From Deinococcus marmoris (GTDB lineage Bacteria > Deinococcota > Deinococci > Deinococcales > Deinococcaceae), in assembly GCF_001949125.1 (NCBI RefSeq), contig NZ_MSTI01000007.1, positions 28,986-92,985 on the forward strand: a stretch of 64,000 nt of DNA, read 5' to 3'. Shown piece by piece: positions 31,475 to 40,245 of the stretch. A model generated the notes under the pieces. It was given only the letters and a program-made list of their open reading frames with translations. It had not been told where the DNA came from and did no database searches. Each line of letters starts with the position of its first letter. Position 1 is the stretch's first letter. The position numbers and the translations under genes were made by a program.

Positions 31475-31593
31475 ACGGCAGTGGGTTTCAGGCCACCATT
31501 GCCAGCCATTCGCGCTATGTTGTAAGCACCCCGGCGGTCACCGAGCAACAGACCAAAAGGGAAAAACCCCAGTGGGAGCCGGCCAGCTCGTAA
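31471..31593 (+). CDS. 40-aa small gene
   Basis: GTG 31471 overlaps the preceding stop by 4 bp. The 40-residue product is polar (GSGFQATIASHSRYVVS) with no motif. Supported mainly by the coupling pattern. Its stop overlaps the first DnaA-like box. Confidence 0.4.
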   Translation: MNGSGFQATIASHSRYVVSTPAVTEQQTKREKPQWEPASS

Positions 31594-31696
31594 TCCACAG
31601 AGGTTATCCACACCGTTTTAGTTGCCGCCTTTACGCGGTGGCTTTCGCCTACCCATAGGATACGCGCCCTATGGGGTTCGGTCAACCGAGACCGAA
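31591..31696. other. candidate replication origin
   Basis: TTATCCACA (31604-31612), a perfect consensus DnaA box, and TAATCCACA (31591-31599), one mismatch, lie 13 bp apart in the same orientation. Downstream come inverted repeats CCCATAG/CTATGGG (31652-31675) and TTCGGT/ACCGAA (31677-31696), directly before the initiator-like gene. This arrangement is typical of plasmid and phage origins. Confidence 0.6.
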
Positions 31697-31736
31697 TGGC
31701 CCCGAGAGAAGGGCCAGGAGCGTTAGGAGTTCCACC

Positions 31737-33200
31737 TTGAATTCAGCCGAGTTTTTACGCTGGGAAAGAGACAGCCGCGACACCCTCGATTTCAAAAAAG
31801 TTTACGTCGATATGACAGGCGATCTCGCCGCTGGCCTGCTGTTGAGTCAGATCGTGTACTGGCATCTCCCGAACAGGGAAGGGAACGTCAAGCTGCGCGT
31901 CCAGAAGGACGGCCACCTGTGGATCGCCAAGCAATGGACGCAGTGGTGGGCCGAGGTGCGCCTGACCGAGAAGCAGGCCATCCGTGCAGGCGAGATTCTG
32001 GCCAGCAAGGGCATCGTCATCAAACAGGTCTACAAATTCGCCGGGGACCGCACCACGCACCTGCGTCTGGACTGGGACGTGTTCCTGACTCTCTGGAACG
32101 AGACCTCAAAGAAGTCTGAGGAGGAGCGCAATGCCGAGCCGGGTACCCGGACCAAACGCCCCGATCTGACCCGTCGCCCAAAGGCTAAGGACGGAGAAGC
32201 CAAACCTCGGTCAAAGGCGAAAGCGGAAGCGGGTGAGGGGGATTTGCAAAACGCCGAAAGGGAGTTTTCCAAAACGCCGAATGGGAGTTTTGCAAAACAC
32301 CCAAAGGGGGCGACCGAAAACGCCGAAACGGGGTTACCTATAACAGAGAACACCACAAAGACTTTTCCAGAGACTTTACAGAGAGGTGGTGAATACAACG
32401 TTACTGGTAACGCACCCGCGCCCGAGGGTCCAGAGGCGCAGGTAAGCCAGATCAACAACGCACCGATCACCACCACAATCGCTTCGCGCCCAGAAGATGA
32501 AGGCGAGGCAGACAGCCCATCCGCAAGCGTGGCCGTGCTGCCGCCTGACGGCGGGGACGCTGACGCGTCCATCACAGACGACGAACTGAGCTTCCTATTT
32601 GGAGATCAGGGTCAGGCGAACGAAAAATCGGCAACGATGACTGCTCCTGAAAATGTTCCGCCCGCCGCGCCGCCTGTCGTGGTTGCGCCTGTCCCGGCCT
32701 CTGACGAGCCGCATGACCCGGAGGAAACCCGCGCCCTGCTGGTCCCAGCTCTGGGTGGCCAGAAGAAGCTCAACGACCTGATGGACGAAACCCCGCCGGG
32801 CCTGCGCTATGGGCAGCGGCGGGGCTGGATCACCCAGATCAACCCCGAGCGGGCCGTCGAGGTGATCGCCGAGGCCCGCAAGACCGCCGGTTCGGACAAC
32901 CCCTGGACGTACATCATCCGGGCGCTGGACAAGGAAGTCGGGGGTCAGATCAAGGGTGGGAAAGGTGGCACCATGACTGCCGTGACCCCGATGCCCGGGG
33001 CGTACCTGACCCCGGAGGAACAGGCCACCCGCGAAGCCGCCCTGCCTCCGGTGGCCGAGGGAGAAACCTGGTACGGCAGACGCTCTGGCAAGGCTTACCA
33101 GATTGCGGAAGTCAGCAGCCGCAGCGCCTTCGTCGAGGGCCTGGGCGAATACCAGTTCCAGAAATTCCACAGCGAATTCACCAACGAGAAGCGCGGATGA
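31737..33200 (+). CDS. replication initiator-like winged-helix protein
   Basis: Protein of 487 aa; TTG 31737 has AGGAG 7-8 nt upstream, whereas the frame from 31671 has none and overlaps the inverted repeats. The N-terminal 110 residues (KVYVDMTGDLAAGLLLSQIVYWHLP...HLWIAKQWTQWWAEVRLTEKQAIRAGEILASKGIV) match a winged helix found at the start of phage and plasmid replication proteins. A long charged, low-complexity linker and a conserved-looking C-terminal part follow. Its position after DnaA boxes supports an initiator or helicase-loader role. Confidence 0.65.
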   Translation: MNSAEFLRWERDSRDTLDFKKVYVDMTGDLAAGLLLSQIVYWHLPNREGNVKLRVQKDGHLWIAKQWTQWWAEVRLTEKQAIRAGEILASKGIVIKQVYKFAGDRTTHLRLDWDVFLTLWNETSKKSEEERNAEPGTRTKRPDLTRRPKAKDGEAKPRSKAKAEAGEGDLQNAEREFSKTPNGSFAKHPKGATENAETGLPITENTTKTFPETLQRGGEYNVTGNAPAPEGPEAQVSQINNAPITTTIASRPEDEGEADSPSASVAVLPPDGGDADASITDDELSFLFGDQGQANEKSATMTAPENVPPAAPPVVVAPVPASDEPHDPEETRALLVPALGGQKKLNDLMDETPPGLRYGQRRGWITQINPERAVEVIAEARKTAGSDNPWTYIIRALDKEVGGQIKGGKGGTMTAVTPMPGAYLTPEEQATREAALPPVAEGETWYGRRSGKAYQIAEVSSRSAFVEGLGEYQFQKFHSEFTNEKRG

Positions 33201-33304
33201 ACCGCCAGGAATTTGACGCCCAACTGCGGGCCTCCCCCGACGCGGCTTCCACTGACCTGCTGGTGGCTGGCCTGTTGACCCCGCCCAAAAGGAGCCTCTG
33301 GTGA
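33197..33304 (+). CDS. 35-aa small gene
   Basis: ATG 33197 overlaps the rep stop (ATGA) and its TGA overlaps the next GTG (GTGA), so it fits the coupled chain exactly. The product is MNRQEFDAQLRASPD followed by an Ala/Leu-rich helix. Function unknown. Confidence 0.5.
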   Translation: MNRQEFDAQLRASPDAASTDLLVAGLLTPPKRSLW

Positions 33305-33729
33305 CCGTCCCCACCCGCCCCAGTCCCCACCCGTACACCCGCATGCTCTCCGGCCCGGACCTGGATCACGCCTGGACGGTTACCAATGGCATGATTGCCA
33401 TCCTCGGCGAACACGAGACCCTGACCTTCCCCGTGGGGGCCACCTGGCCGGGCCTGGACGCCCTGCCGTCCGACTGGCTCGACGAACTGCGCCCCGCTGA
33501 GACTGTGTCCGTCTCGGGCAGCCTGACGCGCAAAGCACTGCCCAGCGAACTGGAGTCCGGGCTGGCGCTGGTGCATGCCCAGATGCTGCGCACCGGGTCG
33601 CTGGCGCTGCGGCTGACCCGGCTGGACCGCTTGACCTCGGGCACGCTGAACCAGTCCACCCAGGCGGCGCTGGTGGGCGCGCGGCGCGAGTCGGTCACGA
33701 AAGTCCGCACGGAGATGGGGCAGGCGTGA
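33301..33729 (+). CDS. hypothetical protein
   Basis: Protein of 142 aa, GTG start. N-terminal strand-rich half and a helical C-terminus. No motif recognised. It overlaps the exonuclease gene by 4 bp, suggesting a role in replication. Confidence 0.55.
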   Translation: MTVPTRPSPHPYTRMLSGPDLDHAWTVTNGMIAILGEHETLTFPVGATWPGLDALPSDWLDELRPAETVSVSGSLTRKALPSELESGLALVHAQMLRTGSLALRLTRLDRLTSGTLNQSTQAALVGARRESVTKVRTEMGQA

Positions 33730-34670
33730 CCCTTCCCGTCCACCGCGAGATCCCGGACGGCCTGAACCACAAGACCGGTCTGAAGCGGCTGGGCCTGTCC
33801 CCCACGGGGGACGTTTTGGCCCTGTACGAGTACCGCACCCGGAAAGGGTACGAGCGCTGCAACCTGTACGCCGTGGCGGCAGCAGCCCCGATAGACCGCG
33901 CGGGCGAGGCCCAGGCCAGGAAGACCCGCAAGCTGGCCCGCGACGCCCGCCGCCTGGAACTCCAGGCCCACTTCGCCGAGGAGGTGGCCACCCTGGAAGC
34001 CGAAGCCCTGTCAGCAGCACAGGCCCATTGGCGCAAGGGGCTGAAGAAACTCCAGCGCTGGGCCGCCGCGCCGAACATGCTGATCCTCGACACGGAAACC
34101 ACTGGCCTGGCCGGGCAGATCATCGAGATCGCGGTGGTCCGGCTGGACGGCACGCCGCTGGTGAACACCCTCGTGCGCCCCACGGTGGCCATCGAGGAGG
34201 GCGCGCACCGCGTTCACGGGTTGACCGAGGCGGACCTGCGTGACGCGCCGTCATGGCCGGAGGTGCTGGCGCTGCTCAGCCCGGTCATGCAGGGCCATTG
34301 GTGCGTCGCATTCAGTGCCGACTTTGACCGGCGCGCCTGCGCCACCAGCAATGCCGCACACGGCCTGAGCAATCCCCTGACCGACGCGCAGTTCTGGCGC
34401 TGCGCCATGAACGCCTACGCCCCGATCGGCTGGCACTGGAGCGACTACCACGGCGAGTGGCGCTGGACCTCCCTTCGCAACGCCTGTCTCCAGCAGGATG
34501 TCCCTCCCGAGGCCGAGACCCACCGCGCCCTCGGCGGCGCACAGGCCCTGGCCGCGTTGATGACCCGGCTGAGCAGCGCGCCGCCTGAACTGCCCACGAC
34601 ACTGCCGGACGGCATGACCGTGACCGAGGAGGATGTGGGCTGGTCCCCGGAAGAACACCCGGACTGGTAA
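33726..34670 (+). CDS. DnaQ-like DEDDh 3'-5' exonuclease
   Basis: Protein of 314 aa. Exo I LILDTETTGL (D122, E124), a mid motif HRVHGLTEADL, Exo II AFSADFDRRA and Exo III HRALGGAQALAAL give all DEDDh residues. An N-terminal 110-residue extension is helical and basic. Related to the proofreading subunit of DNA polymerase III; probably acts in phage DNA replication or repair. Confidence 0.85.
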   Translation: MTLPVHREIPDGLNHKTGLKRLGLSPTGDVLALYEYRTRKGYERCNLYAVAAAAPIDRAGEAQARKTRKLARDARRLELQAHFAEEVATLEAEALSAAQAHWRKGLKKLQRWAAAPNMLILDTETTGLAGQIIEIAVVRLDGTPLVNTLVRPTVAIEEGAHRVHGLTEADLRDAPSWPEVLALLSPVMQGHWCVAFSADFDRRACATSNAAHGLSNPLTDAQFWRCAMNAYAPIGWHWSDYHGEWRWTSLRNACLQQDVPPEAETHRALGGAQALAALMTRLSSAPPELPTTLPDGMTVTEEDVGWSPEEHPDW

Positions 34671-34723
34671 ACGGCCATCTGGCGGAATTCTTCGTGCCCG
34701 TTACCAGGCGTTCAATCCACGGC

Positions 34724-34870
34724 ATGGCAACCCACCAGACCGCCCCCGTCCTCCGCCTCCCCACCGCCCTGCCCGTCGGCTCCTGGGTGTTCCACGCGGG
34801 CCGTGACCGCCGCGTCCTGAGCGTGCGGTACTCGCCCAGCCGGGATGACTACCAGCACGTCCTGAGCTAG
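34724..34870 (+). CDS. 48-aa small protein
   Basis: ATG 34724 to TAG 34868. The product (VLRLPTALPVGSWVFHAG, RRVLSVRYSPSRDDY) looks like a small beta-barrel (SH3-like) protein. No ribosome-binding site. The surrounding 34671-34927 holds nothing else recognisable. Confidence 0.4.
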   Translation: MATHQTAPVLRLPTALPVGSWVFHAGRDRRVLSVRYSPSRDDYQHVLS

Positions 34871-34927
34871 TCCGTCCCTCTCCCCCGCCCTGGCCTCCCG
34901 GCTGGGGCGCGTCCTTTGGAGGCCCAC

Positions 34928-35254
34928 ATGTTCACCCGCATCATCAACCGCTTCCGACTCCGGCGAATCCCGGCAGAGACCCGCGTGCTGCATGCCCTGC
35001 TCACCGGCCACCAGTACGCCCTCCCCCTCTCCCAGGAATACGCAGTCAACATCGGCAGCCTGTACGCTCACCTGATCCGTCTGGAACGTGCGGGCCTGAT
35101 CTGGAGCGAGTTCGAGACCGGCCCTGCGCCCCGCCGCCGCCGATACGTCCTGACCGCCGAGGGCCGCGCATGGGTGGAGCAGGATGAGAACCGCCCCCGC
35201 CTGAATGATCTGCTGGTGTCCGTACAGATCAGCACTGAGCCGCGCGGCACATGA
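34928..35254 (+). CDS. PadR/MarR-like winged-helix regulator
   Basis: Protein of 108 aa, GGAGG ribosome-binding site before ATG 34928. ETRVLHALLTGHQYALPLSQEYAVNIGSLYAHLIRLERAGLIWSE, then RRRRYVLTAEGRAWV, is a PadR-type winged helix. It overlaps the DdrO-like gene by 4 bp and may be co-regulated with it. Confidence 0.7.
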   Translation: MFTRIINRFRLRRIPAETRVLHALLTGHQYALPLSQEYAVNIGSLYAHLIRLERAGLIWSEFETGPAPRRRRYVLTAEGRAWVEQDENRPRLNDLLVSVQISTEPRGT

Positions 35255-35643
35255 CCCTCGCCCAGCGGCTGCGCGAGCTGCGGCAGGCGCGTGGCCTGCG
35301 TCTACGGGATGTCGGAGACGTTACCGGACACACCGTGCCGTACCTGAGCGATCTCGAACGGGGCCGCACGCCGCGCGGCCTGGACAGCCTGCGCGCCCTT
35401 GCCCACGTCTACGGCCTGAGCGTCTCCGAGCTGCTCACGGGCGTGGACTGGGCCGGACAGCTCACCGGCGCGGGCCGCCCGCTGGGGCTGCAAGCCCTGC
35501 TGGATGACCCGGTGTTCGGCCCGCAGGTCACGCCCGAGTGGACCGAACTGCTGGCCCGCATTGAGTACCGGGGACGGCGTCCGCGCGGTGTCGCCGAGTA
35601 CCTGATCATCTTCCTGCACCTGCGCCGGGTGCTGGGCGTGTAA
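35251..35643 (+). CDS. DdrO-like XRE-family repressor
   Basis: Protein of 130 aa. The N-terminal HTH (RLRELRQARGLRLRDVGDVTGHTVPYLSDLERGR) and the C-terminal helical domain (LLDDPVFGPQVTPEWTELLARIEYRGRRPR...YLIIFLHLRRVLGV) match in length and order the Deinococcus repressor DdrO as I remember it. DdrO represses radiation and desiccation response genes and is inactivated by the protease IrrE (PprI). A phage copy could link induction to host DNA damage. Start ATG 35251 overlaps the PadR-like gene by 4 bp. Confidence 0.75.
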   Translation: MTLAQRLRELRQARGLRLRDVGDVTGHTVPYLSDLERGRTPRGLDSLRALAHVYGLSVSELLTGVDWAGQLTGAGRPLGLQALLDDPVFGPQVTPEWTELLARIEYRGRRPRGVAEYLIIFLHLRRVLGV

Positions 35644-35662
35644 ACCACGCAAAGGTGTCGCT

Positions 35663-35947
35663 ATGGACCACCGCCCGCCCTACCGCGATGTCCTCTCAGC
35701 CTGTGACGATGCCGAGCAGGCCCGCAGCATCGCCCTCATCACCCTGTACACCGATCTGGATCTGGAGCGCGTCCTGCGAGGCCCCCGCAAAGGCCAGGAC
35801 TTCGGAGACGCCCTGGACGCGGAGCTGCGCGGCATGGCCGAGTGTTATGGCCAGGTCTCTGTGCGCTGCTCGGTGGTCCACCCGTGGTGGAACCTGTTCC
35901 GCCCCGTGCAGCGGCTGATGCTGATTCCGCCCGACGTGACCCTGTGA
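35663..35947 (+). CDS. hypothetical protein
   Basis: Protein of 94 aa with AAGGTG ribosome-binding site. Helical N-terminal half and a C-terminal strand pair. Overlaps the next gene by 4 bp. No motif recognised. Confidence 0.55.
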   Translation: MDHRPPYRDVLSACDDAEQARSIALITLYTDLDLERVLRGPRKGQDFGDALDAELRGMAECYGQVSVRCSVVHPWWNLFRPVQRLMLIPPDVTL

Positions 35948-36588
35948 CCGTCCAGGCCCCGCCCCCCACTGGAGTCCGCCTCATCGATCACGCGGACCGT
36001 CTCAAAGCCCACCTGCGTGCCCGCCATGCCAGCAACGCCCCCGCCGAGGAGATCAAGCTGCTGCTCGGCCTCTGGGAGACCCTGATGGACCTGCTCAGCA
36101 ACAGCCTGCACGAGGAGGTGCCCGGAAAGTTCCGCATGTCCTACCCCCGCAAGCGCGCCGAGCCTGCGCCGCAGCGGCCCGTGTCGTTCAGAAGCACGCT
36201 GCATGACGTCCTGCTGGTCTGCCTGGACCAACCACTCGGGGTCCGGCAGATCGCCTTCCGGTATGAGCAGCACTGGGACCGGCACATCGCAGACGATCAA
36301 CTGCGGACATCGCTGCACCGCCTTTGTAAACACGGCTTTCTGGAACGGGCTGCGGTGGGCGAGTACTGCCTCACTGGCCTCGGCAGGCACCGACTCGACG
36401 AACTCGAAGTGCCGCCTGTCCCCTCGGCGGCTGGCCCGGCGGCTGACCTGCTGCGCGCCCTGCTGGACAAGACCTATCAGCCGCAGTTGGGTGAGCATCA
36501 CGCCACCTTCTCCGCTGAAGCCCTGGAGCGTGCCCTGGACATCCTGGAAGGGACGCTCCCGCCCATTCCCGACTGGAGAAGCCCATGA
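35944..36588 (+). CDS. hypothetical protein with winged helix
   Basis: Protein of 214 aa, GTG start (GTGA overlap). The region VRQIAFRYEQHWDRHIADDQLRTSLHRLCKHGFLERAAVGEYCLTGLG is winged-helix-like. A helical N-terminus precedes it. Possible regulator; target unknown. Confidence 0.6.
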   Translation: MTVQAPPPTGVRLIDHADRLKAHLRARHASNAPAEEIKLLLGLWETLMDLLSNSLHEEVPGKFRMSYPRKRAEPAPQRPVSFRSTLHDVLLVCLDQPLGVRQIAFRYEQHWDRHIADDQLRTSLHRLCKHGFLERAAVGEYCLTGLGRHRLDELEVPPVPSAAGPAADLLRALLDKTYQPQLGEHHATFSAEALERALDILEGTLPPIPDWRSP

Positions 36589-37160
36589 AGAAGACCCCCA
36601 GCCTGTTTCAGCGCAACTATCACGGCCAGCGTGAACTCACCAATGACGTCGTTCCCGGCAGCGAATGGGTGCTGGCCGGGGAAGGCGTGGCCACCCGGAA
36701 ATACGACGGGACGTGCTGCATGGTCCAGGCAGGCAAACTGTTTAAGCGCTACGACGCCAAACACGGCAGAACCCCGCCCGCCGACTTCATTCCCGCCCAG
36801 CCTGCGGCAGACGAGACCACCGGTCACTGGCCCGGCTGGGTGCCCGTGCTGGACACCGATCCGGCCAGCCGATGGCACCGCGAGGCGTGGCGCACCTGCC
36901 CCGGCCTATTGGACGGCACCTACGAGCTGATCGGGCCGAAGGTGCAGGGTGGCAAAGAGACTGATCTTCACGGCGACCAGCATGTCCTGATCCAGCACGG
37001 CGCTCATCCCCTGCCGGACGCGCCACGCGACTTTGAGGGCCTGCGGGCCTACCTTGCCGCGCATCCCGACTGGGAGGGCCTGGTCTGGCATCACCCGGAT
37101 GGGCGCAGGGTCAAGGTGACGCGTAAGGGGTTTGTGGATGCGGGCGGTCCAGTGCCATGA
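36585..37160 (+). CDS. polynucleotide ligase / nucleotidyltransferase-like protein
   Basis: Protein of 191 aa. Motifs of the ligase/capping-enzyme superfamily appear in order: motif I KYDG (K39-G42), GTYELIGPK (E114) as motif III, EGLVWH (164-169) as motif IV and RRVKVTRKG (174-182) as motif V. Lys39 would be the adenylated residue. It is compact with no OB-fold, like small phage and bacterial RNA-repair ligases (DUF5565 type). RNA or DNA specificity cannot be decided. Confidence 0.7.
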   Translation: MKKTPSLFQRNYHGQRELTNDVVPGSEWVLAGEGVATRKYDGTCCMVQAGKLFKRYDAKHGRTPPADFIPAQPAADETTGHWPGWVPVLDTDPASRWHREAWRTCPGLLDGTYELIGPKVQGGKETDLHGDQHVLIQHGAHPLPDAPRDFEGLRAYLAAHPDWEGLVWHHPDGRRVKVTRKGFVDAGGPVP

Positions 37161-37930
37161 CGCCCAGGCCATCTCGCAGACCCCTGACGAACCCGGCCAT
37201 CATCCTTCGCCTGCGCCGGGGCATGACGGGCCGTGAGATCGCGCGAGCGATGGACGTCAACAGCCGGACTATCGAGTACCGCATTGCCAAGCGTGGCCTG
37301 GCCCCCGAGAAATCCGGGCTGATCCGCCTGAGCCTGCTGGCCATCGAGGTGGGCGTGACCCGGCAGGCGCTGCGGTACCGGGCCAGCAAGGGTGACTTCA
37401 AGGTGACGCCCTGGGGCCACTGCCCCTGCGTGAAACCCGCCGAGGCCCGCAAGGTCCGGGCCATGTATGCCCATCCAAAGCAGGCGGATTACGCGGGGTG
37501 GCTGCCTTCCCAGGCGGCAGCGGACGCCATCGGAGCGTCGCAGGCCCGGCTGTTCCGGCTCACCACGAAACACCCGGACAAACTGGCGGGCATCCGCTGG
37601 GTGCGGGCGCAGGGACAGGGCGGATTCGCCTTGCTGTTCTGCCCCGCCGATCTGCCTGAACTCAACCGCCGCTTTGGCCGCCGCGCCCTGCCCCGCCGCT
37701 ACGCCGGACTGCACACTGCGCCGCAGTTCACGGACCTGATCGGGGTGTCGGACAGCCGGGTGTTCAAGTGGGTCAAGGCCGGCGCGCCCCACCGAGAGGA
37801 CCTGTACGGGCGCTACTGGTTTGACTTGTATGCCGTCCGGGTGTGGCTGGCCTCCGGCGTGATTCGCCCCCGTGACCTGATGGCCGTGCTGGCCCGGATG
37901 GACGCCGCCCTGCCTGCGAGGGCCGCGTGA
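37157..37930 (+). CDS. multi-HTH DNA-binding protein
   Basis: Protein of 257 aa. At least three HTH-like segments: MTGREIARAMDVNSRTIEYRIAKRG (23-47), IEVGVTRQALRYRASKG (63-79) and FTDLIGVSDSRVFKWVKAGAP (about 193-213). Probably a DNA-binding protein or small-terminase-like factor; no partner known. It overlaps both neighbours by 4 bp. Confidence 0.65.
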   Translation: MTPRPSRRPLTNPAIILRLRRGMTGREIARAMDVNSRTIEYRIAKRGLAPEKSGLIRLSLLAIEVGVTRQALRYRASKGDFKVTPWGHCPCVKPAEARKVRAMYAHPKQADYAGWLPSQAAADAIGASQARLFRLTTKHPDKLAGIRWVRAQGQGGFALLFCPADLPELNRRFGRRALPRRYAGLHTAPQFTDLIGVSDSRVFKWVKAGAPHREDLYGRYWFDLYAVRVWLASGVIRPRDLMAVLARMDAALPARAA

Positions 37931-38088
37931 CGCTTGACACCCGCCCCATCTGTCCGCATTGCCAGTGCCGCATTCCCTGGCGTCAGGTCTGTGGCTGTGC
38001 TGCTGCCCGCGCTGCCCGCCTGAAGAAGAAAGCCGAGCGCGAACGGCTGGCCGAGCTGCGCCGCATTGCCCCGAATCAAGTGCCCTGA
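37927..38088 (+). CDS. 53-aa zinc-knuckle protein
   Basis: GTG 37927 overlaps the upstream stop by 4 bp. CPHCQC and CGC cysteines (residues 9-24) form a likely zinc site, followed by a basic helix (ARLKKKAERERLAELRR). Function unknown. Confidence 0.55.
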   Translation: MTLDTRPICPHCQCRIPWRQVCGCAAARAARLKKKAERERLAELRRIAPNQVP

Positions 38089-38103
38089 ACCGGAGGAACA
38101 CCC

Positions 38104-38775
38104 ATGAAACTTCACGACTTGCTTAGCCGCCCGCCCCAGCCTGGGACGGTCCGGGTCACCGACAGCCACGGAACCACCACGTTCCATGATCCCCGTACTG
38201 AGGGTGGTTTTTTCAGCGGCCCTGCGCCGAAGTATCAGGGCGCGGAGTTCTACCAGCTCGTGGGCACGAAACGCACCTACCGCGCCCATTTCCGTACCTG
38301 GTTGCGCCAGAACTGGGACGCTCCGGCACAGCGGGAGCGCACCGCAAGGGACATGAAGAACGTCAGCCGCCATAGCCTGCGCCGTATCGGCCCTGCCGTG
38401 CTGTACCTGGACCGCTATGGGTACGACAAGCGGACTGGTCAATTCAGTTCCTTTGAATACGCCCTGCATCTGCCCCTGGTCAGCCTGCATGTCAACCTGT
38501 CGCGGCCACGCCTTGCCCCCGGCGTGTTGTCGCTGAGCGCACCCCAGTTTCGACTCCGCACGAGTACGCCGTCGCGGCCCAGCGTGGGCCTGATGCTGGG
38601 CACGGTCCACGTCTGGAACTACCCGTATGGCAGCTCGCGCGAGTGGGGCTTCAGCGTGGGCCAGATCAGCCAGAAGCGCTTCCTGTTCATGGTGGCCAAT
38701 GCCGGGGAAAGTGCCCCGGATCAGCCCCGGTGGTCATTGGGCTGGCTGTTGTGGAACCGCAAGGCGGCTTGGTGA
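38104..38775 (+). CDS. hypothetical protein
   Basis: Protein of 223 aa, CGGAGGAA ribosome-binding site. Beta-rich, basic, with repeated strand segments (HLPLVSLHVNLSRP, VGLMLGTVHVWNYPYG). No catalytic motif seen. Confidence 0.6.
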   Translation: MKLHDLLSRPPQPGTVRVTDSHGTTTFHDPRTEGGFFSGPAPKYQGAEFYQLVGTKRTYRAHFRTWLRQNWDAPAQRERTARDMKNVSRHSLRRIGPAVLYLDRYGYDKRTGQFSSFEYALHLPLVSLHVNLSRPRLAPGVLSLSAPQFRLRTSTPSRPSVGLMLGTVHVWNYPYGSSREWGFSVGQISQKRFLFMVANAGESAPDQPRWSLGWLLWNRKAAW

Positions 38776-38776
38776 G

Positions 38777-39082
38777 GTGATCCCCGCCATCCCCCGCGCC
38801 GTGGCCCTGCTGGCCTGCACCTGCGACGCCGAACTCCTGCGCGCCGTCGGTCAGGGGGCCGTGCCGCTGCATGTCGTCTATCTGGAGTCCCGCCGCCCCA
38901 TCTGCCTGCCCCGGCGGGTGGTGATCGGCGCGTGGCTGCGCCCGCTGGTCTGCATGCCCTTCCTGGACGGCGTCAGCGTGCGCGTGGTGGGAGAACCCCC
39001 GCCGCAGATGATGCAGATCAACACTGGCCGTGAGCATCCGGGCCTCGAATTCTGGCCACCCCGCCCCCAAGGAGCCGCATGA
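38777..39082 (+). CDS. hypothetical protein
   Basis: Protein of 101 aa. I start at GTG 38777, one base after the previous stop; the longer frame from 38627 lies in the upstream gene. Beta-rich with a CTC pair. ATGA junction with the next gene. Confidence 0.5.
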   Translation: MIPAIPRAVALLACTCDAELLRAVGQGAVPLHVVYLESRRPICLPRRVVIGAWLRPLVCMPFLDGVSVRVVGEPPPQMMQINTGREHPGLEFWPPRPQGAA

Positions 39083-40245
39083 CCCACACCCAAAGCCTGT
39101 CCGCCCGCATCGCCTTTCTTGAAACGCAGGCCGCGCCGCTGACCGCCCTGAACGCTGAACTGAAAGAGCGCCTCCAGAACATCGAACGCCTGACCATCCG
39201 CATTCAGGACGCGGTGCGCGCGCAACACCTGCTGGCGGGCCTGGAAGCCCACGCCGCCCAACTGTTCGGCGACGCTGCACCTGAAGCGCTGTCGCCTGAC
39301 CCAGTGTTGTCCCCCACGGGGGACGCTGAGGCCCCAGCAGAGGTGCCTGAGCTGACGGAGGTGATCACACCTGAGAACGTCCCACCTGAAGTCGCCTTGC
39401 CCGTGGAGGCCGGGTTGGAGTTGGAGCAGCCGGGCAACAAGATGTTCATCGTCGATTACCCCGATGCCGTTTTTGATCCTGAGCGCGGCAAGGAAGTCAG
39501 TTTCAGGGTCCCCAGGAAGCCCAGTCGCGACGAGACGCCCACCGCGCAGGCTGCTGAGCCTGAACCGCAAAAAATCGCCTGCCCCGGATCTGACGAGCGC
39601 TCAGGGGACAGTCACGATCTGCCGCCCATATCCACCAACCACGATCAGGTTCTCGCCTTCATCGAGGCCCACCCGCACAGTTTGATGCGTGAGATTGCTC
39701 AGGGTCTACCCAGAATCAATCCCGGCACGGTGAACAGCCAGATCAGCGGCATGTTCGCGCGTGGTGACGTGGTTGCCGACGGCTCTCCGCGCCGTTACCG
39801 CCTGCCGGGCGTGCCTGCACCCGAGTTGCCCGCCGACACCGCCGCCCCCGAACAGGCCACTGAGATCCCCGCTGCCACCGTGACCGCTCCTCCGCCCCAG
39901 ACCGTAATCCGAGACCACCCGCCAAAGCCTCAGACGGCCACGCCCCATGCCCCAGAACCCCGCAAGGCAGCGCCGCCGCCCCGCGAGGTCAACCTGCCCC
40001 GTGACCTGCCGCCAGTCCCCCAGGCCGCTGTAAAGGCCACGAGCGAGGAAGTGGAGATCGTGCGCGGCGCACTCAAGAACCACGGCAGACCCATGAGCAA
40101 GACCATGTTGCTCAACCGCGTGATCAAGAGTGGTATCAAATCAGGCGCGCTCGACGACGCCCTGGTCCAACTGGTGACGGCGGATCAGGTGGAATGCACG
40201 GGGAGCGGTCAGTACGTGTTCGCCGCCCGCAAGGCTGCCGTTTGA
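39079..40245 (+). CDS. modular protein with two winged-helix-like domains
   Basis: Protein of 388 aa. N-terminal coiled coil (residues 5-60), Pro/Glu-rich linkers, a middle winged helix (NHDQVLAFIEAHPHSLMREIAQGLPRINPGTVNSQISGMFARGDVV, about 188-235) and a C-terminal one (VEIVRGALKNHGRPMSKTMLLNRVIKSG). Such architecture suggests a DNA-bridging regulator. Function unknown. Confidence 0.6.
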   Translation: MTHTQSLSARIAFLETQAAPLTALNAELKERLQNIERLTIRIQDAVRAQHLLAGLEAHAAQLFGDAAPEALSPDPVLSPTGDAEAPAEVPELTEVITPENVPPEVALPVEAGLELEQPGNKMFIVDYPDAVFDPERGKEVSFRVPRKPSRDETPTAQAAEPEPQKIACPGSDERSGDSHDLPPISTNHDQVLAFIEAHPHSLMREIAQGLPRINPGTVNSQISGMFARGDVVADGSPRRYRLPGVPAPELPADTAAPEQATEIPAATVTAPPPQTVIRDHPPKPQTATPHAPEPRKAAPPPREVNLPRDLPPVPQAAVKATSEEVEIVRGALKNHGRPMSKTMLLNRVIKSGIKSGALDDALVQLVTADQVECTGSGQYVFAARKAAV

